DNA from: Betaproteobacteria bacterium
GTDB lineage: Bacteria > Pseudomonadota > Gammaproteobacteria > Burkholderiales > SG8-41
Assembly (NCBI GenBank): GCA_025356695.1
Contig: JANXSE010000093.1
Location: forward strand, 1-19,240
Reading direction: 5' to 3'
Length of the DNA: 19,240 bases
Position numbers and translations under genes: made by a program. Position 1 is the first letter of the stretch, and each line of letters begins with the position of its first letter. Below the pieces are notes generated by a model that worked only from the letters and a program-made list of their open reading frames with translations, was not told where the DNA came from and ran no database searches. Positions 1-5,815 of the stretch are shown here, in pieces.

Positions 1-10
1 CATTAGCCCG

Positions 11-86
11 GTAGGGTGGGCAACTTGTTGCCCACGCGACTAGGACGCGCCGATTGAACGCGTGGGCAGCAAGCTGCCCACCCTAC
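11..86. repeat. Dispersed double-palindrome intergenic repeat
   Basis: Two 28-nt arms (11-38 and 59-86) form an imperfect inverted repeat, 26 of 28 positions matching, separated by 20 nt. Each arm is itself a perfect small palindrome: TGGGCAACTTGTTGCCCA in the left arm and TGGGCAGCAAGCTGCCCA in the right. The two differences between the arms keep both internal stems paired. The outer edges read GTAGGGTGGGC and GCCCACCCTAC. Sequences of this kind are common intergenic repeats in betaproteobacteria (family knowledge). It lies directly upstream of the molybdenum hydroxylase genes. No gene is seen in bases 1-173, and no convincing promoter could be picked between 87 and 173. Confidence 0.85.
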
Positions 87-173
87 GAAAATGGCTCGCG
101 TCCCGTAGCGAATTGCTGGCGCTCCCTATGCTAGACTAACCCCGCCTTTTCACCCTCGGAATTGCAAAAAATC

Positions 174-650
174 ATGCCTGAATCCGTCTCGCTGACCGTT
201 AACGGCGCGCCGCAGACCGTCGTCGCCGAAACCGATACGCCGTTGCTCTACATTCTTCGCAACGATCTCAAACTCAAGGGCGCGAAATTCGGCTGCGGCC
301 TCGGCCAGTGCGGCGCCTGCATGGTGCTGCTCGACGGGCACAACGTGATGTCCTGCGAGGTGCCGTTGTGGTCGGTGGCGGGCAAATCGGTGACCACCAT
401 CGAGGGCCTCGGCACTTTGGAATCGCAGCATGCGCTGCAGCGCGCCTTCATCGGCGAGCAGGCGGCGCAGTGCGGCTACTGCATGAGCGGCGTCATCATG
501 TCGGCGGCGGCGCTGCTGGCGAAGAACCCGGACCCGAGTGTAGACGACATCAAGCAGGCGCTGGAACGCAACCTCTGCCGCTGCGGCACGCATACGCGCA
601 TGATCAAGGCGGTGCAACGCGCGGCGCGCGACATGCGGGGCGTGAAATGA
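174..650 (+). CDS. [2Fe-2S] small subunit of an IorA-type molybdenum hydroxylase
   Basis: This is a 158-aa iron-sulfur subunit of the xanthine dehydrogenase family. It would pass electrons from the molybdenum centre of its partner through two [2Fe-2S] clusters. The N-terminal plant-ferredoxin-like cluster has Cys41, Cys46, Cys49 and Cys61 (motif CGLGQCGAC, then MSC). The C-terminal helical cluster has Cys100, Cys103, Cys135 and Cys137 (motifs CGYC and CRC). All eight ligands are present and the length is normal for IorA/NicA-like subunits. I start it at the ATG at 174, because the family usually begins just before the SLTVNG strand. A TTG at 162 is an in-frame alternative, and neither start has a strong ribosome binding site. 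The stop overlaps the ATG of the large subunit (ATGA), which implies translational coupling. The substrate cannot be read from this subunit. Confidence 0.93.
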   Translation: MPESVSLTVNGAPQTVVAETDTPLLYILRNDLKLKGAKFGCGLGQCGACMVLLDGHNVMSCEVPLWSVAGKSVTTIEGLGTLESQHALQRAFIGEQAAQCGYCMSGVIMSAAALLAKNPDPSVDDIKQALERNLCRCGTHTRMIKAVQRAARDMRGVK

Positions 651-2794
651 ACGCGCCGGTCAAAACCAAACTGCCGGGCTCGCTCGACGCCAATCGCCGG
701 CTCGACCAGTGGCTGAAGTTCGAGGCTGACGGCAGCGTCACCATCTACACCGGCAAGGTTGAGATCGGCCAGGGTGTAGTCACCGCGATGGCGCAGATCG
801 CTGCCGAGGAACTCGACCTGCCGCTGTCGAAAGTGCACATGGTGTCGGGCGACACCGTATTGACGCCAGACGAAGGCCACACCTCGGGCAGCCGTTCGAT
901 CGATGAAGGCGGCAGCGCGCTGCGCCATGCCTGCGCCGAAGCGCGCGATCTGCTGCTGAAAGCAGCCGCTGTGCAACTCGACATGCCCGCCGACAAGCTG
1001 ATTGTCGAAGACGGCGTGATCACCGGCTTCGATCGCATCCGCAAAGTATCGTATTGGCAATTGCCGCATGCCGAACTGCTGGCGCGCGAGGCCACTGCAT
1101 CGGTGAAACCGAAAGCCGCGACCAAGCACAGCATCGTCGGCACCGCGGTGCAGCGCTTCGACATTCCCTTCAAAGCCACCGGCACGCCGCGTTATGTGCA
1201 GGACATCGAACTGCCGGGCATGCTGTTCGGCCGTGTAGTGCGTCCGCCTTCGTATGACGCGACGCTGAAAGCCTTCGATGCCGACGCGATCCGCAAGCTG
1301 CCCGGCGTGGTGGCGGTGTTGCGCGACGGCAATTACATCGGCGTGGTTGCCGAACGCGAAGAACAGGCGGTGAAGGCACGCGCCGCCGCAATAAAAGCGG
1401 CGCAGTGGCAGGAAGTGCCTATCGCCACCGATGAAGCCGGCCTGCATGAATATCTGCGCACGCGCCCCGGCAACAAGGCCGCGGTGATGGCCGAGCGCAG
1501 CGACGAGGCGGCGAAAGCACGCGCCAAAACAAATTTGAGCGCACGTTATACCAAGCCCTATATCGCGCACGCCTCGATCGGCCCGTCCTGTGCGCTGGCG
1601 CGTATCGACGGCAAACGCATCGAAGTGTGGTCACATTCGCAGGGCGTTTATCAACTGCGTTACGACCTCGCCACCGTATTGGAAATGGCACTCGAAGACA
1701 TCGTCGTGCATCACGCCGAAGGCTCGGGCTGTTACGGCCACAACGGCGCCGATGATGTGGCGCTCGATGCAGTGCTGCTGTCGCGTGCCGCCGGCGGCCG
1801 CCCGGTGCAGGTGCAATGGATGCGCGACGACGAATTTGCGTGGGAACCGTACAGCCCGGCGATGACCACCGATGTCAAAGCCGCGCTCGACGACAAGGGC
1901 AACATCGTCGACTGGTCGGTTGAAGTGTGGAGCAACGGTCACAGCCAGCGCCCGAATTCGGTGAAGACGCCGGGGCCGGTGTCGTCTCTGCTGTCGGCGT
2001 GGTATCTCGCCAAGCCGGTGGCGCGGCGCCCGCAGGCCGATCCGCCGCAGGCGGCCGGCGGCGGCATGGCGCGCAATGCGCCGGTGACCTACGCGCTACC
2101 CAACGAGCGCGTGGTCGCGCACCGCATCGAAGAGCAGCCGCTGCGCGCCTCGGCGCTGCGCGGACTCGGCGCAATCTGCAATGTGTTCGCGGTCGAATCG
2201 TTCATGGACGAATGCGCGGCGGCAGCGGGTGCCGACCCGGTCGAATATCGCCTGCGCCATATGCAGGACCCGCGCGCGCGCGCCGTGATCGAACTCGCCG
2301 CGCAGAAAGCCGGCTGGAAGTCCGGCGCGCAAAGCAACGGCACGAGCGGACGCGGCTTCGCTTTCTCACAGTACAAGAACGGTTACGGTTATTTTGCGGC
2401 GGTGGTCGATCTGTCGCTGGAACCCGATCCGCATGTCACGCGGGTAGTGGCGGCAGTGGATGTCGGTCAGGCCATCAATCCGGACGGCGTAATCAATCAG
2501 GCCGAAGGCGGCATCGTGCAGGCGATCAGTTGGGTGCTAAAAGAACAGGTGCGCCACGATCGCGAGCGCGTGCTCTCGCGCGACTGGGAAAGCTATCCGA
2601 TCCTGACTTTTCCGGAAGTGCCGACAATCGAGATTCATCTGATCGATCATCCGGAAGAAAAGCCGCTCGGTGCAGGTGAAATCGCCGCTGGCCCGGTGCC
2701 GGCCGCAGTGGCCAATGCGCTCTACCACGCGCTCGGGGTGCGGTTGCGTGATATGCCGCTGACGCGCGAGAAAATCGCCGCGGCGCTGGTTTAG
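647..2794 (+). CDS. Molybdopterin-binding large subunit of an IorB-type aldehyde/N-heterocycle hydroxylase
   Basis: This 715-aa protein is a molybdenum-cofactor subunit of the xanthine dehydrogenase superfamily. It is of the two-subunit type (isoquinoline 1-oxidoreductase beta or nicotinate dehydrogenase B-like) that lacks a separate FAD subunit. Visible family motifs are EIGQGVVTAMAQIAAEEL (about residues 39-56), GSRSIDEGGSAL (about 81-92), the GTPRYVQDIELPG segment, a second half with ASALRGLGAI, and a C-terminal GAGE whose Glu678 matches the catalytic glutamate. The start is fixed by the ATGA overlap with the small subunit; the longer open frame upstream is only a shadow of that gene. I see no Tat signal and no fused cytochrome c domain, so it is probably cytoplasmic and needs another electron acceptor. 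No cofactor-insertion chaperone gene is present nearby. An IS lies about 25-30 bp after the stop and may have cut off further operon genes. Confidence 0.93.
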   Translation: MNAPVKTKLPGSLDANRRLDQWLKFEADGSVTIYTGKVEIGQGVVTAMAQIAAEELDLPLSKVHMVSGDTVLTPDEGHTSGSRSIDEGGSALRHACAEARDLLLKAAAVQLDMPADKLIVEDGVITGFDRIRKVSYWQLPHAELLAREATASVKPKAATKHSIVGTAVQRFDIPFKATGTPRYVQDIELPGMLFGRVVRPPSYDATLKAFDADAIRKLPGVVAVLRDGNYIGVVAEREEQAVKARAAAIKAAQWQEVPIATDEAGLHEYLRTRPGNKAAVMAERSDEAAKARAKTNLSARYTKPYIAHASIGPSCALARIDGKRIEVWSHSQGVYQLRYDLATVLEMALEDIVVHHAEGSGCYGHNGADDVALDAVLLSRAAGGRPVQVQWMRDDEFAWEPYSPAMTTDVKAALDDKGNIVDWSVEVWSNGHSQRPNSVKTPGPVSSLLSAWYLAKPVARRPQADPPQAAGGGMARNAPVTYALPNERVVAHRIEEQPLRASALRGLGAICNVFAVESFMDECAAAAGADPVEYRLRHMQDPRARAVIELAAQKAGWKSGAQSNGTSGRGFAFSQYKNGYGYFAAVVDLSLEPDPHVTRVVAAVDVGQAINPDGVINQAEGGIVQAISWVLKEQVRHDRERVLSRDWESYPILTFPEVPTIEIHLIDHPEEKPLGAGEIAAGPVPAAVANALYHALGVRLRDMPLTREKIAAALV

Positions 2795-2810
2795 GAGCAG
2801 ACCGAAAAAA

Positions 2811-2818
2811 GCACAGCA
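2811..2818. repeat. Candidate left target-site duplication of the IS
   Basis: GCACAGCA here and GAACAGCA at 4805-4812 match at 7 of 8 positions, and both lie 6 bp or less outside the clear inverted repeats of the IS. Eight bp is the duplication length known for IS1595-family elements. The mismatch would have to be a later mutation, so the pairing is tentative. Confidence 0.4.
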
Positions 2819-2824
2819 AGAAAC

Positions 2825-2862
2825 CCCTCCCCCCCTTGAGGGGAATTATATACTTGACTCCC
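2825..2862 (+). repeat. Left terminal inverted repeat of the IS
   Basis: The 38-nt left end aligns with the reverse complement of 4762-4800. The outer half is C-tract/G-tract sequence (CCCTCC then CCCCTTGAGGGG). The inner 19 nt (AATTATATACTTGACTCCC) match at 17 of 19 positions to AATTACATACTTAACTCCC on the other end. The inner half contains the -35 box of the transposase promoter. Confidence 0.85.
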
Positions 2863-2882
2863 TCACTTGGAAAGCTCATAAT
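2854..2882 (+). promoter_or_regulatory. Near-consensus sigma-70 promoter of the transposase
   Basis: TTGACT at 2854-2859 and CATAAT at 2877-2882 are separated by exactly 17 bp, each box differing from consensus at one base. The -35 lies within the left inverted repeat. Transcription would start around 2889, about 20 nt before the transposase ATG. Confidence 0.75.
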
Positions 2883-2902
2883 TGAGTCACTTTCAAGTGA
2901 GG
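2861..2902. promoter_or_regulatory. Nested inverted repeat across the transposase promoter
   Basis: The arms CCTCACTTG (2861-2869) and CAAGTGAGG (2894-2902) are perfect inverted repeats, extended by GAAAG/CTTTC with one bulged base. Inside them CTCA (2875-2878) and TGAG (2883-2886) flank the TAAT of the -10 box. The expected transcript starts at about 2889, so it would carry only the right arm. The structure is therefore more likely a DNA binding site (operator or transposase site) than an RNA hairpin. Confidence 0.6.
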
Positions 2903-2908
2903 CATGCC

Positions 2909-3829
2909 ATGAACGACAATGTAACCATAAGCACCTTTCAACTGTTCAAGATGTTCCCCGATCAAGAATCGGCGCGCACGTATCTTGAGGGGCGTTTGTG
3001 GCCGAATGGCGTTAAATGCCCTTGCTGCGGTCTTGGCGACCGCATTACAGCGCGCAAAGACGGTTACTACCGCTGCAATCAATGCAAAGAGGATTTCACT
3101 GTCCGCACCGGCACGATTTTCGAGCGTAGCCATGTTCCCCTGCACAAATGGATTTACGCTATGTATCTGCTGCTGACCGCGCGCAAGGGCATTAGCAGCA
3201 TGCAATTGTCGAAAGAGATAGGTATCACGCAAAAATCCGCGTGGTTCGTCCTGCAACGTCTGCGCGAGGCCTGCGGCAACGATATGAGCATGCTGTCCGG
3301 CATCATCGAAATGGACGAGACTTACATCGGCGGGAAAGAAAAGAATAAACACGCCGACAAACGGACAAAAGGCAATATCGGCGGACGCGGCAAAGTCGCT
3401 ATTGTCGGCATGCGTCAACGCGGCGGAAAAACGATTGCCTCTCCAATCGCCCGCACCGATACCGCGACGCTCAATCAAGAGATTCGCAACAACATCGTTG
3501 CCGGCTCGACCGTTTACACGGACGATCACGGCGGATACCGGAATGTCAAAAAAGCAGGCTACAAGCATGAGTCTGTGAATCACAGCGCAGGCGAGTATGT
3601 GCGCGGTAATGTCAGCACGAACGGCATTGAATCGGTTTGGGCTGTCATGAAGCGTGGCCTGCATGGCGTCTACCACCACGCTAGCGAAAAGCACCTTGCT
3701 CGCTACGTTGATGAATTCACGTTCCGCCTGAATGACGGCAATGTGAAGCGTCAAACCTTGAAGCGGATTGATAGCCTCGTAACCGCGACTAAAGGTCGTC
3801 GCATCACTTACAAGGAACTCATCAAATGA
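2909..3829 (+). CDS. IS1595-family transposase
   Basis: This 306-aa DDE-type transposase would cut and join the ends of the surrounding element. Residues 37-59 form an N-terminal zinc ribbon (CPCC at 37-40, CNQC at 56-59) typical of the family. A helix-turn-helix-like stretch follows at about 98-120 (SMQLSKEIGITQKSAWFVL). The catalytic core shows MDETYIGG (Asp136), YTDDHGGY (Asp205) and NGIESVWAVMKRG (Asn238 or Glu241 as the third residue, with Lys248 following). The HSAGEYVRG and ASEKHLARYVDEFTFRLN segments are also family hallmarks. The length is full and there is no frameshift. I start at the ATG at 2909 because GTGAGG lies six bases upstream; an in-frame TTG at 2882 falls inside the -10 box and is unlikely. 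The stop overlaps the next ATG (ATGA). Confidence 0.95.
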   Translation: MNDNVTISTFQLFKMFPDQESARTYLEGRLWPNGVKCPCCGLGDRITARKDGYYRCNQCKEDFTVRTGTIFERSHVPLHKWIYAMYLLLTARKGISSMQLSKEIGITQKSAWFVLQRLREACGNDMSMLSGIIEMDETYIGGKEKNKHADKRTKGNIGGRGKVAIVGMRQRGGKTIASPIARTDTATLNQEIRNNIVAGSTVYTDDHGGYRNVKKAGYKHESVNHSAGEYVRGNVSTNGIESVWAVMKRGLHGVYHHASEKHLARYVDEFTFRLNDGNVKRQTLKRIDSLVTATKGRRITYKELIK

Positions 3830-3972
3830 AACGAACGCCAGCAGCATTGGATGCGATGGTTGATGTTGTTCTTGCATATAGACCGAAGGACAAGGCGAAA
3901 AAGCTCTTGGCGAAAGCCAAGAAAATAGAGAAGAAGAAAAATAAGAAATCAAAATTAGTTCCAACCCATTAG
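3826..3972 (+). CDS. Small Lys-rich passenger protein of the IS (48 aa)
   Basis: An ATGA overlap joins this 48-codon frame to the transposase stop, so it is very probably translated by coupling. The protein begins MKRTPAALDAMVDVVLAY, a short potentially amphipathic helix. It continues with RPKDKAKKLLAKAKKIEKKK and ends NKKSKLVPTH, so the second half is almost wholly basic. I recall short basic proteins of the form M-R-TP-MVD-VL-Y-PK behind other IS1595-family transposases, but their function is not known to me. Nucleic-acid binding, for example as an accessory factor at the element ends, is an inference from charge alone. The gene is too short for default gene callers and is easily missed. 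Confidence 0.72.
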   Translation: MKRTPAALDAMVDVVLAYRPKDKAKKLLAKAKKIEKKKNKKSKLVPTH

Positions 3973-4005
3973 TTTAAAAACTACAAAAATAATAAAACCA
4001 ATGAA

Positions 4006-4024
4006 AAATCCCCATAGGGGATTT
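4006..4024. terminator. Perfect 8-bp hairpin between the two passenger genes
   Basis: AAATCCCC-ATA-GGGGATTT is a perfect 8-bp stem with a 3-nt loop. Read on the minus strand it is followed by a T-run (GGGGATTTTTCATTGG), the form of an intrinsic terminator. On the plus strand no T-run follows. It might block antisense transcription entering from the right, or shape the leader of the downstream passenger gene. Confidence 0.4.
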
Positions 4025-4063
4025 GGGCCCCCGCCTTTTAATCCGCGGCCGCGAGCCATAAAA

Positions 4064-4720
4064 ATGAACGATAAAAATAAACTTCGCGACTCAGCGTCTT
4101 TCCACGAAACGGTGGGCGGCTGGTTCGGCTTTATAGTCGCTATCGGCATAAGCGTAGAGATGTGGTTCGCCGAGAATTGGCATACGCTAATAGCAGATCT
4201 TCTAATAGGCGTAGGGGTATGTGGAGAAGTTTTATTTGCCAAAATAGCGATTAGAAAATCGCATGAGCTTTCTGCAATATTAGAAGATGAAGCGGCATCT
4301 TCAAATAGGATTGCAGAAGAGGCGCGGCTAGAGACGGCCAAGCTCCGATACAAAATGCTTGGCCGTGGCGTCGAGCCAGAGCAAGCCAAAAAGATAGCTG
4401 AATTGGCACCATCATTTACGTGGCCCCGCGAATCGGCAATCTCAATATATTTCATTCCGGGTGATGCTGAATCAAATCGTTTTGCGATCCAGTTGCGTTG
4501 GGCGCTAGAGGATGCGGGCATTACTACAGGCATTTCTTCGCATACATCATCACTCAGCGAACCAATATATGGCCTTAATGTATGCGGGCAGGAGGGGCCG
4601 CATGGAGAGCACGCAAGGCAGCTTTCCGACATTCTTACTGCCGCTGGTTTCGAGGTTGGCGGCGCGCATTCTGACGAACTGCCATCAATTCTAGTCGGAG
4701 TGAATCCGCCGCCGACATGA
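4064..4720 (+). CDS. Membrane/coiled-coil passenger protein of the IS
   Basis: This 218-aa protein has two predicted membrane helices (about 17-35, GWFGFIVAIGISVEMWF, and 41-62, TLIADLLIGVGVCGEVLFAK). A charged, probably coiled-coil stretch follows (about 64-95, with EDEAASSNRIAEEARLETAK). The C-terminal soluble domain (about 125-216) has alternating strands and helices and ends ILVGVNPPP. This layout, including the closing I-VG--P motif, resembles hypothetical proteins I recall as cargo of IS1595-like elements in Proteobacteria. The enzymatic or sensing role is unknown. The ATG at 4064 is preferred because residues start directly before the first helix. An in-frame ATG at 4001 would add 21 residues across a hairpin. 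Codon use is AT-rich like the transposase and unlike the host genes, which supports its belonging to the element. Confidence 0.7.
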   Translation: MNDKNKLRDSASFHETVGGWFGFIVAIGISVEMWFAENWHTLIADLLIGVGVCGEVLFAKIAIRKSHELSAILEDEAASSNRIAEEARLETAKLRYKMLGRGVEPEQAKKIAELAPSFTWPRESAISIYFIPGDAESNRFAIQLRWALEDAGITTGISSHTSSLSEPIYGLNVCGQEGPHGEHARQLSDILTAAGFEVGGAHSDELPSILVGVNPPPT

Positions 4721-4761
4721 GCGCTCGCACTCCCGCACGAAAGAAATGCGAAAAGCATCAA

Positions 4762-4800
4762 GGGAGTTAAGTATGTAATTCCCCCCTTGAGGGGGGAGGG
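4762..4800 (-). repeat. Right terminal inverted repeat of the IS
   Basis: This 39-nt right end pairs with 2825-2862. It contains the perfect palindrome CCCCCC-TTGA-GGGGGG (4781-4796) and the inner GGGAGTTAAGTATGTAATT. Unlike the left end it does not keep a good -35 box (TTAACT on the minus strand). Confidence 0.85.
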
Positions 4801-4804
4801 AATA

Positions 4805-4812
4805 GAACAGCA
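4805..4812. repeat. Candidate right target-site duplication of the IS
   Basis: GAACAGCA matches GCACAGCA at 2811-2818 at 7 of 8 positions and is placed at the outer edge of the right inverted repeat. See the left copy for the caveat. Confidence 0.4.
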
Positions 4813-4820
4813 GCCACAGA

Positions 4821-4853
4821 ACCCCGGAATACGCGTTGCTCCTTCCGGGCCAC
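4821..4853 (-). repeat. Single arm of a dispersed CCCGGAA/TTCCGGG repeat
   Basis: This segment (ACCCCGGAATACGCG through TTCCGGGCCAC) is nearly identical to the right arm of the full inverted repeat at 5749-5779. Only one arm is present here, about 20 bp beyond the IS. The partner arm is not found on the other side of the element. Confidence 0.8.
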
Positions 4854-4904
4854 GATCAGCGGCAAGCATCAAACGAAACACTTCATTCGAAACAAGGAAG
4901 ATCG

Positions 4905-5690
4905 ATGAAAGTCAAAACCAACGGCATTGAAATCAATTACGAAGTCGAAGGCAACGGCCCGTGGATCACGCTGTCGCATTCGCTGGCCTGCAACCTGCAC
5001 ATGTGGGACGACCAGATGGAACTGCTGACCAAGCGCTTCAAGGTGCTGCGCTTCGACACGCGCGGCCACGGGAGTAGCACGGCGCCCGAAGGCGAATACA
5101 CGCTCGACCAGATGGCGGACGATGTGCACGGCCTCTTTGCGCATCTCGGCATCAAGCAGACGCACTGGGTCGGCCTGTCGATGGGCGGCATGATCGGCCA
5201 GACTTATGCATTGAAATATCCGGGCGTGTTCACCTCGCTGGTGCTCGCCGACACCACCAGCCGGCGCCCGCCGAATGCGGCGCAGATGTGGGGCGAGCGC
5301 ATCGTCATCGCGCGCGAAAAAGGCATGGCAGGCGTGCTCGACAGCACGCTGGCGCGCTGGTTCACCGCGCCTTACGTCAAGGCACGCCCCGATGTGATGA
5401 AGCGCATCGGCAACGATATTCTGAATACGCCGGTGGCCGGCTTCTGCGGCGCCTGCGCGGCAATCGCCAAGGTCGACACACTCGACCGCCTGAAGGAAAT
5501 CAAATGCCCGGTGTTCATCACCGTCGGCGATCAGGACCATGGCACGCCGCCCGACATGGCACGCGCGATTCACGCCAACCTGCCCGGCTCGTCGCTCGCC
5601 ATCATCGAATCGGCGGCGCATATTTCGAACATCGAGCAGAAAGAAGTCTTCAACAAGAACCTGATGCACTTTCTCGACAGCGTGAAATAG
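4905..5690 (+). CDS. Alpha/beta hydrolase, 3-oxoadipate enol-lactonase-like (copy 1)
   Basis: This 261-aa alpha/beta-fold hydrolase has a full catalytic triad. Ser92 lies in the nucleophile elbow GLSMGGMIG, Asp211 in VGDQDHGTP, and His239 in AAHISNIEQ. The HSL segment at 25-27 supplies the region of the oxyanion hole, and FDTRGHG (50-56) is the usual strand-turn motif. The overall look is that of PcaD-like enol-lactonases and related C-C or ester hydrolases. The genuine substrate cannot be assigned, because no other beta-ketoadipate gene is present. No signal peptide is seen, so it is cytoplasmic. The start at 4905 is backed by AAGGAAG at 4893-4899. It is a clear paralogue of the gene at 5816-6601, with the same length and triad positions. 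Confidence 0.92.
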   Translation: MKVKTNGIEINYEVEGNGPWITLSHSLACNLHMWDDQMELLTKRFKVLRFDTRGHGSSTAPEGEYTLDQMADDVHGLFAHLGIKQTHWVGLSMGGMIGQTYALKYPGVFTSLVLADTTSRRPPNAAQMWGERIVIAREKGMAGVLDSTLARWFTAPYVKARPDVMKRIGNDILNTPVAGFCGACAAIAKVDTLDRLKEIKCPVFITVGDQDHGTPPDMARAIHANLPGSSLAIIESAAHISNIEQKEVFNKNLMHFLDSVK

Positions 5691-5700
5691 CCAAGACGCT

Positions 5701-5779
5701 GTAGCCCGGAAGGAGCGCAGCGCATTCCGGGGTTCTGCCTGCGTTTGACCCGGAATACGCGTTGCTTCTTCCGGGCTAC
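5701..5779. repeat. BIME-like inverted repeat between the two hydrolase genes
   Basis: The arms GTAGCCCGGAAG...ATTCCGGG (5701-5731) and CCCGGAAT...CTTCCGGGCTAC (5749-5779) pair at 26 of 31 positions around a 17-nt spacer. The GTAGCCCGGA motif is a widespread intergenic repeat of Proteobacteria (family knowledge). It fills almost the whole gap between the two paralogous hydrolase genes and could act as a transcription attenuator there. Confidence 0.85.
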
Positions 5780-5815
5780 GGTTCCTGCGATTCATTTTGA
5801 AATAAAAGGCGAGCC

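Larger units (their letters stand above)
2819..4804 (+). mobile_element. IS1595-family insertion sequence with two passenger genes
   Basis: The element contains a transposase (2909-3829) followed on the same strand by a 48-aa gene (3826-3972) and a 218-aa membrane protein gene (4064-4720). It is bounded by inverted repeats at 2825-2862 and 4762-4800. The outer limits given here assume the candidate 8-bp target duplication GCACAGCA/GAACAGCA; the minimal span supported by the inverted repeats is 2825-4800. The interior is clearly more AT-rich and uses different codons from the genes on either side, consistent with horizontal arrival. Both termini carry the GC-rich palindrome CCCCTTGAGGGG next to an AT-rich inner part. 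All parts look intact, so the element may still be active. It sits between the stop of the molybdenum hydroxylase and an alpha/beta hydrolase and breaks no gene that I can see. Confidence 0.88.

Noticed and set aside
112..140. Possible promoter (TTGCTG with TATGCT or TAGACT) before the iron-sulfur subunit
   Set aside because: Spacings are 8 and 13 bp, outside the usable range for sigma-70.
308..646. Upstream extension of the molybdenum hydroxylase large subunit
   Set aside because: The 113 extra codons overlap the iron-sulfur subunit in another frame and are Arg/His/Ala-rich shadow sequence; the ATGA start at 647 fits the family N-terminus.
2876..3964. 362-codon open frame on the minus strand through the transposase
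   Set aside because: The plus-strand transposase has complete zinc ribbon and catalytic motifs; the opposite frame shows no recognisable domain.
3955..4881. 308-codon open frame on the minus strand across the IS right end
   Set aside because: It crosses the inverted repeat and the dispersed repeat and has no ribosome binding site or family features; the plus-strand passenger has a coherent membrane/coiled-coil layout.
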